Source of the DNA: Sulfitobacter sp. DFL-14
Lineage (GTDB): Bacteria; Pseudomonadota; Alphaproteobacteria; Rhodobacterales; Rhodobacteraceae
Assembly: GCF_003335585.1 (NCBI RefSeq)
Contig: NZ_QBFD01000025.1
Location: 151,772-215,771 of the forward strand
Reading direction: 5' to 3'
DNA length: 64,000 nucleotides
In this document: positions 54,850 through 63,649 of the stretch, piece after piece
How the letters are laid out: each line of letters starts with the position of its first letter
Numbering within the stretch: the first letter of the stretch is position 1
Program-made: the position numbers and the translations under genes
The notes under the pieces: model-generated
Database searches by the model: none
What the model was told of the DNA's origin: nothing
The model's input: the letters and a program-made list of their open reading frames with translations, nothing else

Positions 54850-56682
54850 TCAGTAGCCACTGTCCGAGGTCAGCACCAGATGCCCCGGCTCCACTTCCCT
54901 GTATTCCGAGGGGCCCGCGACATAGTCGACCGGACGGATCGGCGAGGGAATCGGTTTGAAGTTCAATTCGCTCTCTTTCTTGCGCTGCCGGGGGTCCGCG
55001 ACCGGCACCGCCTTCATCAGGGCCTGGGTATAGGGATGCTGCGGATTCTCGAAAACGCGGGCGCGCGGCCCCAGTTCCACGATGCGCCCCAGGTACATCA
55101 CGCCGACCTGATGGCTGACCCGTTCGACCACCGCCATGTCATGACTGATGAACAGGAACGACAGCCCCAGCTCGGCCTGCAGTTCCATCATCAGGTTCAG
55201 CACCTGGGCCTGAACGCTCACGTCCAGCGCGCTGACGGCTTCATCCGCGATGATCAGCTTGGGATTCAGCGCCAGCGCACGGGCAATCGCAACCCTCTGG
55301 CGCTGACCGCCCGACAACTCATGTGGAAAACGGCGCATGAAGCTGCGCGGCAGTTCAACCCGGTCGAACAGCATCTCGACCCGTTTGCCGACATCGCCAC
55401 CCTTGAGCGTTCTGAAATTGTGGATCGGCTCCGCCACCTGGTCGGCCAGCTGCATCTGCGGGTTGAGCGAGGCAAAGGGATCCTGAAAGATCATCTGCAT
55501 GTCCAGCCGCGCGGTGCGCAGATCGCGCTGGTTCAGCGCCATGATGTCCTTGCCGTCAATGTTGATCTCGCCCGACAGCGGCTCCACCAGCCGCAGGATC
55601 GACCGGCCCGCAGTGGACTTCCCGCAGCCCGATTCCCCCACCAGGCTCAGGGTCTGCCCCTTGTTGATGCTGAACGACAGATCCTCCACCGCATGCACAT
55701 TGGCCACCGTGCGGCGCAGAAAACCGCCCGTGACCGCGAACCGCGTGGTCAGGTTCTTGACCGTCAGCAGGGTCTCGTTGGTGCCCTTGATCGGCTTGAT
55801 CTCCTGGCCCCTGGTCCCCAGCAGCTTCATCGGCTCCGGATAGGCCTTGCCGGTCATCTCGCCCAGCTTGGGCACCGCCGCCAGCAGCGCCTTGGTATAG
55901 GCGTGCTTGGGGTTTTCGAAAATCTCCTCGACTGTCCCCTCCTCGACCTTGAGACCGCGGAACATCACCACCACGCGGTCCGCCATCTGGGCCACCACCG
56001 CCATGTCATGGGTGATGAACATCACCGCCGTGCCGGTCTCGCGCTTGAGACGGTCCATCAGCGCCAGAATCTCTGCCTGAATCGTCACGTCCAGCGCCGT
56101 GGTCGGCTCATCCGCGATCAGCAGGCGCGGCTCGCAGGCCAGCGCCATGGCGATCACCACGCGCTGGCGCATGCCCCCCGACAGCTCGTGCGGATATTGT
56201 TTCAACCGCCGCTCCGGCTCGGGGATGCGCACCTGTTTCAGCAATGCCAGCGCCCGTTCCTCCGCCTGCGCCCTGCTGAGGTTCTTGTGCAGGCGCAGCC
56301 CTTCGGTCATCTGGCGGCCCACCGTGAAGACCGGATTCAGCGCCGTCATCGGTTCCTGAAAGATCATCCCGATCTCATTGCCCCGGATGCGGCGCATCAG
56401 GGCCTGGTCGGTCTGGGCGAGGTCGATCTCGCCGCCCTCGGAGCGATTAAAAAGCAGGCGCCCGCCCGCGATTTCACCGCCGCCATACTCGATCAGCCGC
56501 ATCAGCGACAGCGAGGAGACCGATTTGCCGGACCCGGATTCGCCCACCACACAGACAGTTTCGCCCGGATTGATGTCAAAACTGACATCTTCGACCCCGA
56601 CAACCGGCCCATCCTTGGTCTGAAATTCGACACGTAGGCCCTTGATCTGCGCGATTGGTGACGTGCTTGATTGATCCAGCAT
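54850..56682 (-). CDS. ABC transporter ATPase with two nucleotide-binding domains (DppD-DppF type)
   Basis: 610 aa from the ATG at 56682 (MLDQSSTSPIAQIKG); earlier codons are not conserved-looking. A fusion of the two ATPases usually encoded separately in peptide importers. NBD1: GESGSGKS, LSGGMRQRV, LLIADEPTTALDV. NBD2: GESGCGKST, LSGGQRQRV, LIIADEAVSALDV. Each ends in the oligopeptide-type C-terminal region (YTKALLAAVPKL; YTQALMKAVPV). It serves the permeases and binding protein on the other side of the divergent promoter region. Confidence 0.94.
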   Translation of the reverse strand: MLDQSSTSPIAQIKGLRVEFQTKDGPVVGVEDVSFDINPGETVCVVGESGSGKSVSSLSLMRLIEYGGGEIAGGRLLFNRSEGGEIDLAQTDQALMRRIRGNEIGMIFQEPMTALNPVFTVGRQMTEGLRLHKNLSRAQAEERALALLKQVRIPEPERRLKQYPHELSGGMRQRVVIAMALACEPRLLIADEPTTALDVTIQAEILALMDRLKRETGTAVMFITHDMAVVAQMADRVVVMFRGLKVEEGTVEEIFENPKHAYTKALLAAVPKLGEMTGKAYPEPMKLLGTRGQEIKPIKGTNETLLTVKNLTTRFAVTGGFLRRTVANVHAVEDLSFSINKGQTLSLVGESGCGKSTAGRSILRLVEPLSGEINIDGKDIMALNQRDLRTARLDMQMIFQDPFASLNPQMQLADQVAEPIHNFRTLKGGDVGKRVEMLFDRVELPRSFMRRFPHELSGGQRQRVAIARALALNPKLIIADEAVSALDVSVQAQVLNLMMELQAELGLSFLFISHDMAVVERVSHQVGVMYLGRIVELGPRARVFENPQHPYTQALMKAVPVADPRQRKKESELNFKPIPSPIRPVDYVAGPSEYREVEPGHLVLTSDSGY

Positions 56683-56990
56683 GTTTTCCCCCGGTGAGCT
56701 CCGCGAATGCAGTTGCCGAACGCTACGGCCAATCCGAACCTGCGTCAAACCACTGTCGCCCGAACATGGTTGAAATTGCTGTCGGCAAATCTCGGGACTT
56801 GCATTTCTTCGAAAACCTGTTTCGATACTGCGCATGCGCTCCGGGGGACGGTCCCGCACTTTTTTGGTATTTATCCTAGTTTACGCAAGGTTAGAGACCA
56901 TAGTTAATCCGGCCTTCAGGTGGCAAGACAAGACGGGCACAACCCCGTAGCAGAACGCGGCGCACCAATGCGTCCAACAAGGAGTATAAA
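56683..56990. promoter_or_regulatory. Divergent control region of the peptide-type ABC system
   Basis: 308 bp with no gene, between the ATPase (-) and binding-protein (+) starts. An inverted repeat TCGAAA-N5-TTTCGA is at 56809-56825, a GCGCATGCGC palindrome at 56830-56839 and a GGGAC-G-GTCCC stem at 56845-56855 followed by six T. Beyond that the region turns AT-rich (TATTTATCCTAGTTTACG, 56867-56885), the likely promoter area for the plus-strand gene. AAGGAG at 56979-56984 is the ribosome site for the binding protein. Confidence 0.55.
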
Positions 56991-58703
56991 ATGAAACTGA
57001 GAACCATACTGATGGGTGCAATCGCCACAACGGCCTTTGCACCACTCGCGCTGGCCGATGGCGAGCGCGGCAGGGACGGCGAGGTCAAGATCATCTATTG
57101 GCAAGCCCCCTCCATCATGACCCCCTATCTGTCTGGCGGCACAAAGGATCTCGAAGCGGCCAGCCTGGTGATCGAACCGCTGGGCCGCTATGACGAAACC
57201 GGCGCGCTGGTGCCTTTCCTTGCGGAAGACATCCCCACCGTCGAAAACGGCGGCGTCAGCGAAGACCTGAAATCCATCACCTGGAAGCTGAAAGAGGGCC
57301 TGCTGTGGTCCGACGGCACGCCGGTGACATCGGCAGACGTCAAATTCACCGCTGAATACTGCATGCACCCCGAAGGCGGCTGTGCACAGGGCGCGAAGTT
57401 CGATGGCGTCGACACCATCGACATCATCGACGACCTGACGCTGACGGTGAACTTTACCGAAGCCAAACCAAACCCCTATGGTCCGTTCATGGGCGCGCAA
57501 TCGCCTATCATTCAGGCAGCGCAGTTCGCCGATTGCCTTGGCGCCAAGGCACCCGAGTGCACCGAGGCCAACTTCAACCCGATCGGCACCGGCCCCTTCA
57601 TGGTGACGGATTTCCGCCCCAATGACGTGATCCAGCTGGAAGCGAATCCGAACTACCGCGATCCAAGCAAACCGGCCTTTGCGTCAGTGACGTTCAAAGG
57701 TGGCGGCGATGCCGTCGCGGCGGGCCGCGCCGTCATGGAGACAGGCGAATACGATTATGCCTGGAACATGCAGCTGGCTCCCGATGTGCTGGCCAAGATG
57801 GCCGAAGCGGGCAAGGGCACGCCGATCTCGGCCTTTGGTACGCTGGTCGAACGGCTTGAGATGAACCTGACCGATCCTTCCCCCGACCTGCCGGAGGGCG
57901 AACGTGCCACCGTGGCGCATCCGCATCCGATCCTGTCAGACTTCAAGGTGCGCAAGGCGCTTTCCATGGCCATCGACCGGGAACTGCTGACCGAAGTGGG
58001 CTATGGCCAGGCCGGCCGTCCGACCTGCAACCTGGTGCCGGCACCGGCGCTTTATGCCTCTGACAACACAGAGTGCCTGACCCAGGACATCGAAGGTGCC
58101 AAGGCATTGCTGGAAGAAGCGGGCTGGACCGACACCGACGGTGACGGCGTGCGCGACAAGGACGGCAAGAAACTGTCTCTGCTGTACCAGACATCGACCA
58201 ACGCCGTCCGGCAGGACTTTCAGGCATTGATCAAGGATTGGTGGAGCCAGATCGGCGTCGAAACCGAACTGCGCAACCTGGATGCATCCGTGTTCTTTGG
58301 TGGTGATCCCGGTTCGCCCGACACCTTCCAGAAGTTCTATGCGGACGTGGAAATGTACGCCAACAACTTCGACGGCACCGATCCGCAGGCCTATCTGGCG
58401 GCCTACCGCTGCGGCAACGAGCCCAAGCCAAGCAGCCAGTGGCAGGGTGAGAACATCAACCGCTTCTGTTCGGAAGAATACGATGCCCTGCTGGACGAAT
58501 TGTCCCGCACCGGCGAGCTGGACAAGCGCGGCGAGATCGCCAAGCAACTGAACAACATGGTGACCAAGGATACGATGACCATTGTGCCGCTGGTGGACCG
58601 TGGCCGTGTCTCTGCCGCGTCCAATACCCTGGGCGGTGTGATCCTGAATACCTGGGATTCCGAACTGTGGAACATCGCCGACTGGTATCGCATCAAGGAA
58701 TGA
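56991..58703 (+). CDS. Peptide-type ABC transporter substrate-binding protein
   Basis: 570 aa of the SBP_bac_5 (cluster C) family. Signal peptide MKLRTILMGAIATTAFAPLALA, cleaved before DGERGRDGE. Family features are IIYWQAPSIMTPYLSGGTKD, WKLKEGLLWSDGTPVTSADVKFT near 95-118, and FKVRKALSMAIDRELLTE near 315. Four further Cys (CMHPEGGC, CLGAKAPEC) could form disulfides in the periplasm. A strong AAGGAG site sits 6 bases before the ATG. A hairpin separates it from the permease genes. Confidence 0.94.
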   Translation: MKLRTILMGAIATTAFAPLALADGERGRDGEVKIIYWQAPSIMTPYLSGGTKDLEAASLVIEPLGRYDETGALVPFLAEDIPTVENGGVSEDLKSITWKLKEGLLWSDGTPVTSADVKFTAEYCMHPEGGCAQGAKFDGVDTIDIIDDLTLTVNFTEAKPNPYGPFMGAQSPIIQAAQFADCLGAKAPECTEANFNPIGTGPFMVTDFRPNDVIQLEANPNYRDPSKPAFASVTFKGGGDAVAAGRAVMETGEYDYAWNMQLAPDVLAKMAEAGKGTPISAFGTLVERLEMNLTDPSPDLPEGERATVAHPHPILSDFKVRKALSMAIDRELLTEVGYGQAGRPTCNLVPAPALYASDNTECLTQDIEGAKALLEEAGWTDTDGDGVRDKDGKKLSLLYQTSTNAVRQDFQALIKDWWSQIGVETELRNLDASVFFGGDPGSPDTFQKFYADVEMYANNFDGTDPQAYLAAYRCGNEPKPSSQWQGENINRFCSEEYDALLDELSRTGELDKRGEIAKQLNNMVTKDTMTIVPLVDRGRVSAASNTLGGVILNTWDSELWNIADWYRIKE

Positions 58704-58713
58704 TGTAACCGGC

Positions 58714-58738
58714 GGGGCGCGCAGCAATTGCGCGCCCC
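58714..58738 (+). terminator. Hairpin between binding-protein and permease genes
   Basis: GGGGCGCGC (58714-58722) pairs perfectly with GCGCGCCCC (58730-58738), followed by TTT. It is 10 bp past the stop, the place where leaky terminators give binding proteins higher expression than permeases. Confidence 0.65.
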
Positions 58739-58823
58739 TTTCCGGTCACTTTCCATCGCGGTTTGCGGCTCCTGGACCCGACCCGCATATCCTCCCTAAG
58801 ACCGATAAGAAAAGGCGGCGCTT

Positions 58824-59861
58824 ATGTTGACCTTCACCATCCGACGATTGTTGTTGTCGATCCCGACGCTTTTGCTGATCAGTCTTGTGATTTTCGGCCT
58901 GTTACAACTGGCCCCCGGCGACCCGATGGCCCAGGTCCCATTGACCGTGCCCCCGGAAGTGAAACAGAAGATGCGCGAGGCGCTTGGCCTGGGACAGGCC
59001 TGGTACGTGCAATACTACAAGTGGCTGGTGCAGTTCTTCTGGATCGAACCCAAAGTCTTTGTCGACTACCTGACCAACTCAAGCACCCTGCTGGGCTGGC
59101 TGCCCGACACTTCGCTCTACAACGGTGAATTGCGGGTGATCTCCTGGCAGACCCGCAGCCCCGTCATGGACATCGTGGCCCAGCGGATGCCGCAGACCCT
59201 CTGGGTTGTCGGGCTGAGCTATATCGTGGGGATCGTGATCGCCATTCCCATCGGCATCTATTCTGCCTACCGGCATTATTCGGTGTTCGATCAGGCCGGG
59301 ACCTTCATCACCATGGTCGGCTTTTCCATTCCGCCGTTTTTCACCGGCCCCCTGCTGATTGTGATCTTCTCGGTCTATCTGGGCTGGCTGCCCTCGATCT
59401 ATGACACCACCCATGTCGTCAACGACTGGGCCAGCTTCAAGGTGCAGTTCTTTCAGATGATCATGCCGGTGATGGTGCTGGCGCTGCAAACCACTGCACA
59501 GATCAGCCGCTACATGCGCGGTGCCATGCTCGACAACCTCAATCAGGATTACGTGCGCACGGCCCGTGCCAAGGGCCTGAAGGAGGGCGTTGTCGTGATG
59601 GTCCATGTGCTGCGCAACTCGATGATCCCGGTGGTCACCGTCATCGCCCTGGGCATGCCCGCCATCTTCGGCGGCGCGATCATCACCGAGAATGTGTTCA
59701 AGGTGAACGGCATCGGCCAGCTGCTGTTGACGGCGCTTTTTGCCAACGATCTGCCAATGGTGATGACCCTGACCTTCATCTTTGCGATCCTGATCGTGCT
59801 GTTCAACCTCATCGCAGACGTGCTTTACGGTCTGCTCGACCCGAGGATCCGCTATGACTGA
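58824..59861 (+). CDS. ABC transporter permease (DppB type)
   Basis: 345 aa, about six helices. The N-terminal LTFTIRRLLLSIPTLLLISLVIFGLLQLAPGDP is the DppB/OppB signature. The EAA-type loop with RTARAKGLKEGVVVMVHVLRNSMIPVVT is near 235-262, and LADVLYGLLDPRIRYD is the typical end. It forms the channel with the next gene, which it overlaps by 8 bp. Confidence 0.94.
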   Translation: MLTFTIRRLLLSIPTLLLISLVIFGLLQLAPGDPMAQVPLTVPPEVKQKMREALGLGQAWYVQYYKWLVQFFWIEPKVFVDYLTNSSTLLGWLPDTSLYNGELRVISWQTRSPVMDIVAQRMPQTLWVVGLSYIVGIVIAIPIGIYSAYRHYSVFDQAGTFITMVGFSIPPFFTGPLLIVIFSVYLGWLPSIYDTTHVVNDWASFKVQFFQMIMPVMVLALQTTAQISRYMRGAMLDNLNQDYVRTARAKGLKEGVVVMVHVLRNSMIPVVTVIALGMPAIFGGAIITENVFKVNGIGQLLLTALFANDLPMVMTLTFIFAILIVLFNLIADVLYGLLDPRIRYD

Positions 59862-60852
59862 GCAAGCGACACCTGCCAGCCCGCTGGAAGCCGATATCGA
59901 AACCATCGGCGCGCTGATGGACAAGGGGCCGTCCAAGCCCCCGAGAAGCCAGTGGCGCGATGTCTGGGACCAGTTCCGCAAACACAAGGGCGCTGTCTTT
60001 GGCGGCGGGTTCCTGCTGCTGATCACCTTCGCCGTGGTTTTCGGCCCCTATATCTGGGATGTGGACCCCAAGGCGCTGGACATTCGCAACAAGAACTGGC
60101 GTCCCGTCTATACCCTGCTCTGGGATGGCGGGGCCAATGCAGGCTGGGCGCATCCGTTCGGCACCGATCAGCTGGGCCGCGATATCCTGGCGCAGATGAT
60201 TTCCGGCGGGCGGGTGTCGATGGCCGTGGGCTGGCTCGCCATGGGGCTTGCGCTGGTGATCGGCACTGCCGTCGGGGTGATCGCAGGCTATTTCAAATGG
60301 CTCGACTTCTGGCTGATGCGCTTTACCGATCTGGTCCTGTCGCTGCCGATCCTGCCGCTGGTGCTGCTGGCCGTGACCCTGTTCCGCCAGCCGCTGAACT
60401 CTCGCTTCGGGCCGGAGGGCGGCATGTTCATCCTCATCGTCTCGGTGATCGGGCTGACCTCCTGGATGCAGACCGCAAGGATCGTGCGCGGCGATATCCT
60501 GGCGCTGAAGGAACGTGAATTCATCCTTGCCGCGCGGTCCATCGGGACCACCAGCGGCAAGATCATCCGCCGCCACCTGCTGCCCAATGTGATCTCGCCC
60601 ATCATGGTCTCGGCCACCTTGGGCCTGGCCACGGCGATCATCACCGAAAGCGCGCTCAGCTTCCTTGGCGTCGGTTTCCCGTCAGACTATCCCACCTGGG
60701 GCAAGCTGCTGGCCGATGCGGTGCCGCGGATGCAGGATTTCCCCGAAAGGGTGCTGCTGCCGGGGATCGCCATCTCGCTGACCGTGCTTGGCGTGAACTA
60801 TCTCGGCGACGGGTTGCGCGATGCGCTCGACCCCCGCATCAGGGGCAGATAG
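59854..60852 (+). CDS. ABC transporter permease (DppC type)
   Basis: 332 aa. A cytoplasmic N-terminus with SQWRDVWDQFRKHKGAVFGGGFLLLITFAVVFGPYIW is followed by HPFGTDQLGRDILAQMISGGRVSMAVG near 100. The EAA loop FILAARSIGTTSGKIIRRHLLPNVISPIMV is near 220-250. The end LGDGLRDALDPRIRGR is characteristic. Partner of the preceding permease. Confidence 0.94.
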   Translation: MTEQATPASPLEADIETIGALMDKGPSKPPRSQWRDVWDQFRKHKGAVFGGGFLLLITFAVVFGPYIWDVDPKALDIRNKNWRPVYTLLWDGGANAGWAHPFGTDQLGRDILAQMISGGRVSMAVGWLAMGLALVIGTAVGVIAGYFKWLDFWLMRFTDLVLSLPILPLVLLAVTLFRQPLNSRFGPEGGMFILIVSVIGLTSWMQTARIVRGDILALKEREFILAARSIGTTSGKIIRRHLLPNVISPIMVSATLGLATAIITESALSFLGVGFPSDYPTWGKLLADAVPRMQDFPERVLLPGIAISLTVLGVNYLGDGLRDALDPRIRGR

Positions 60853-60875
60853 CCCCAAAAAAGGACCATGACACC

Positions 60876-60896
60876 GCCCCGGCCCCAGGCCGGGGC
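60876..60896 (+). terminator. Terminator-like hairpin after the permease operon
   Basis: GCCCCGGCC-CCA-GGCCGGGGC, a perfect 9-bp stem, 23 bp past the permease stop. It is followed by a mixed CTAACCTTT rather than a pure U-run. Confidence 0.6.
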
Positions 60897-60947
60897 CGGT
60901 CTAACCTTTCGGCGCGCCATCAGCTGAAAGCCGTCCCGCTTTCCCGA

Positions 60948-60963
60948 AGATTTCCGGAAATCT
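60948..60963. promoter_or_regulatory. 16-bp perfect palindrome upstream of YeeE-like gene
   Basis: AGATTTCCGGAAATCT, a perfect palindrome in the gene-free 302-bp gap 60853-61154, about 190 bp before the chosen YeeE start. A dimeric repressor operator is the natural guess. The remainder of the gap shows only the terminator at 60876-60896 and no gene. Confidence 0.45.
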
Positions 60964-61154
60964 GTTCCCATTGGCACCGCCATGTCCTCCGCCGCAGTGC
61001 TTGATCCCTGCCCCGGACCCCGCCAAATGGGAAATAATTCTGCTTTTGCGGCTCTTCGCGGATTTCCTGCCAGAACAGGCAGCCAAATCACCTTGAAAGC
61101 AAGACAGGATATCTGATGACCGGCGCGATACCGGCAGCTTGGGGAATTTTGGCG

Positions 61155-62192
61155 ATGTTTGAATCATTCGGCTTCGAGAGCCTCACCGCGCCGCAGGCGG
61201 TTGTCTATTTTGCCCTGGCCATCGGGCTTGTCTTCGGCCTGCTGGCGCAGATCACCAAATTCTGCTTCCGCCGCTCCCTTGTCGGCGAGGACAGCCGCGC
61301 CGCCGCCGGTGTCTGGTTCACCGCGCTTGCCGTGGCGGTGCTGGGCACCCAGGGCGCGGTTGCCCTGGGCTGGATCAACTTTGCCGACCACCGTTTCATG
61401 GTGTCCGAAGTGCCCGTGCTTGCCATTGCGGTGGGCGGGCTGCTGTTCGGCGCGGGCATGGTGCTGACCCGTGGCTGCATCTCGCGGCTGACGGTACTGA
61501 CCGGCACCGGCAACCTGCGGGCCGCCGTCGTCCTGCTCTGCTTTGCCGTGGTGGCGCATATGACCCTGAAGGGGGTGCTGGCCCCGGTCCGCGTCGCCCT
61601 GGGCCAGGTCACCTTGGACATGGGAGAAGCTGTCAGCCTTGCCGCCCTGCCCGGCGGTGCACTGCTGTGGGCGGGGCTGATCGCCGCCGCCGCACTGGCC
61701 ATCGGCCTGCGGTCGGGCAACCGCCCGCTGCACCTGGTACTGGCCGTGCTGATCGGCCTGCTGGTGCCGCTGGCCTGGGTCGGCACCGGTTTCATCCTTT
61801 ACGACGATTTCGACCCGATCGCGATGGAAAGCCTGTCCTTCACCTCCCCCTCTGCCGAAACCCTGTTCTGGAGCATCGCAAGCACCTCGATCCCGGCCGG
61901 ATTTGGCGCAGGCCTGCTGGGCGGCGTTGTCGCCGGTGCCCTGCTGGCCAGCCTGATCTTTGGCGGCTTTGCCTGGCAAAGCTTCGAGACGCCGCGCCAG
62001 ACCGGGCGCTATTTGCTGGGGGCGGTGCTGATGGGCATCGGGGGCGTGCTGGCGGGCGGCTGTACCCTTGGCGCGGGGCTCTCCGGTGTGCCGACACTCT
62101 CTGTCGCTGCCGTGCTGGCCATCGTGATGATCGGCATCGGCGCCAAGGCGACCCATGCCCTGCTCAGCGATGCGGCGGTCCGGCACGCCTGA
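61155..62192 (+). CDS. YeeE/YedE-family (sulfur-compound) transporter
   Basis: 345 aa from the ATG at 61155 (MFESFGFESLTAPQ), preceded by GGGGA; an in-frame ATG 39 bases earlier is possible. About ten helices in two repeated sulphur-transport (Sulf_transp) halves. The hallmark loops are LTRGCISRLTVLTGTGNLRA near 116 and GGCTLGAGLSGVPTLS near 308, each with the conserved Cys thought to pass thiosulfate or other sulfur species. Single-protein (fused YeeE-YedE) form. No sulfur-metabolism gene adjoins it. Confidence 0.88.
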   Translation: MFESFGFESLTAPQAVVYFALAIGLVFGLLAQITKFCFRRSLVGEDSRAAAGVWFTALAVAVLGTQGAVALGWINFADHRFMVSEVPVLAIAVGGLLFGAGMVLTRGCISRLTVLTGTGNLRAAVVLLCFAVVAHMTLKGVLAPVRVALGQVTLDMGEAVSLAALPGGALLWAGLIAAAALAIGLRSGNRPLHLVLAVLIGLLVPLAWVGTGFILYDDFDPIAMESLSFTSPSAETLFWSIASTSIPAGFGAGLLGGVVAGALLASLIFGGFAWQSFETPRQTGRYLLGAVLMGIGGVLAGGCTLGAGLSGVPTLSVAAVLAIVMIGIGAKATHALLSDAAVRHA

Positions 62193-62210
62193 ACCGGGCG
62201 GCCCCCGCAA

Positions 62211-63494
62211 TCAGTCCAGGTGTTTGCGCAGCCTGCTGATCAGCAACCACACCACCGCAACAACCGGCAGGGTCACAGCGGCGGTCAGCAGCCCCTTGCT
62301 GAGGCCCGTCGCCTCGGCCACCGGATACAGCAGGTATCCCGCCAGCGACACCGCGTAATAGCTGATCGCCACCACCGACAGCCCCTCGACCGTGCGCTGC
62401 AGGCGCAGCTGAAGGTCGGCGCGCCGGTCCATGCTGGCCAGGATCGCCTGGTTCTGCGCAGACCGTTCCACATCCACCCGCGTGCGCAGCAGCTCCGAGG
62501 CGCGGATGGACCGGGCCGACATGATGCCCAGCCGCCGCTCTGCCGATTGCACGGTACGCATTGCCGGTTCGTACCGGCGCATCATGAATTCGGCAAAACC
62601 CTGCTGCCCCATGAACCGTGCCTCGCGCAGCACCTCGATGCGTTGGTCCACAATCGCCTGATAGGCCCCCGTCGCCCCGAAGCGGAAGGCGGATTGCGCT
62701 GCCAGCGTTTCCAGCTCCACCGAAATGTCCAGGAGCGCATGCAGCGTGTCTTCTGCCCGCGCGGCCGGCCCGCGCATCTCTGCCATCATGTCGGTCAGCT
62801 TGGTATCCAGCCTGTTCAGCTGGGGGCCAACCTCGCGCACCATGGAAAAGCCCAGCATCGAGGCCGCCTTGTAAAGTTCGATCTCGCAAAGCCGCTGCAC
62901 AATGCGCCCGATCCGGCCGCTGCCGGTGGCGGCGTCGGGAAAGACGGCGATCCGCAGATGGCCGGATGAATCGATGCGGAAATCGCTGGCCACCACCGCC
63001 GCCCCGTCCAGCACCGAAGCCACGGCAAGGCTTTCCGGCACGAACCAGTCGCGCAGATAGGCCGATATGGTCTCGTCCTCTTGTGGCCGCTCCATCACCC
63101 GAAACAGGGCCGAGGTAATCCGCCCGCCGGGCGCCTCATCAAGCCAGTAGTCGGGAAAGACATCGAATTGCGACGGGTCGAAGGGCCGCGCGCTCAGGTC
63201 ATTGCGGATCACCATATAGGTGACCAACTCGGTGTGCTGTTCCCACTTCAGCCAGTATTTCCCCATCTCGCCGGAGTAATGGGTCGCATTGGGATCCGGG
63301 CGGGGCGCGCCATAGTGATCCAGCAGGGCCGCAAGATGTGCAAAATCCGCAGACCTGTCGCGCGAAGCCGCATCCAGGGGTTGCTTGATCGCCAGAAAGG
63401 CGACCGTCGCCGGGGCCTTGAGCGAGGGAAACGGCCGGGCGTGCAATTCGCCCGAGAGCGCGTAGCGTTGGGGATAGTCCTTGATCGGGGCCAT
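62211..63494 (-). CDS. DUF3422 membrane protein
   Basis: 427 aa from the ATG at 63494 (MAPIKDYPQRYALSGELHARPFP); an ATG 8 codons earlier is also open. A soluble N-terminal domain with the ELHARPFP block is followed by a long helical, probably coiled region (about 245-370). Two transmembrane helices end the protein (LSVVAISYYAVSLAGYLLYPV and TAAVTLPVVAVVWLLISRL), with a basic end. It resembles in layout the CorA-like/dynamin-type membrane-anchored coiled proteins but function is unknown. A palindromic operator candidate and promoter lie upstream. The stop is 18 bp from the convergent YeeE stop. Confidence 0.85.
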   Translation of the reverse strand: MAPIKDYPQRYALSGELHARPFPSLKAPATVAFLAIKQPLDAASRDRSADFAHLAALLDHYGAPRPDPNATHYSGEMGKYWLKWEQHTELVTYMVIRNDLSARPFDPSQFDVFPDYWLDEAPGGRITSALFRVMERPQEDETISAYLRDWFVPESLAVASVLDGAAVVASDFRIDSSGHLRIAVFPDAATGSGRIGRIVQRLCEIELYKAASMLGFSMVREVGPQLNRLDTKLTDMMAEMRGPAARAEDTLHALLDISVELETLAAQSAFRFGATGAYQAIVDQRIEVLREARFMGQQGFAEFMMRRYEPAMRTVQSAERRLGIMSARSIRASELLRTRVDVERSAQNQAILASMDRRADLQLRLQRTVEGLSVVAISYYAVSLAGYLLYPVAEATGLSKGLLTAAVTLPVVAVVWLLISRLRKHLD

Positions 63495-63564
63495 GGCGGG
63501 TCCGTCCAGAAATTGCATTTCGACGAAACATAGGGGAATTTTTCGCTTTTAACAGAGAAAACTT

Positions 63565-63594
63565 ATTTTATTCAACAGGTTGTCAGTACACCAA
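63565..63594 (-). promoter_or_regulatory. Candidate promoter of DUF3422 gene
   Basis: Minus strand: TTGGTG (63589-63594), 18-bp spacer, TAAAAT (63565-63570; five of six consensus bases). The -35 is covered by the inverted repeat 63582-63605, so binding there would repress. Confidence 0.45.
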
Positions 63595-63605
63595 TGTATA
63601 CTGAC
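63582..63605. promoter_or_regulatory. 24-bp inverted repeat, probable operator
   Basis: Half-sites GTCAGTACAC and GTATACTGAC (9 of 10 positions complementary) are separated by 4 bp. It is AT-richer than its surroundings and has no terminator features. It sits in the 155-bp gap between the CMD-family gene and the DUF3422 gene. Confidence 0.55.
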
Positions 63606-63649
63606 CCGCCATCCGGGAACGGGAAATCACCGGGGTCCGCCCCGACACT

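Noticed and set aside
53533..56637. 1034-codon open frame on the plus strand
   Set aside because: It is exactly antisense to the argE-like and ABC ATPase genes, which have full motif sets. Its translation is His/Arg/Gln-rich with no domain, an artefact of third-position GC bias.
60798..61091. 97-codon minus-strand frame in the gap before the YeeE-like gene
   Set aside because: No ribosome site, no membrane or domain signature, overlaps the terminator and palindrome; likely chance.
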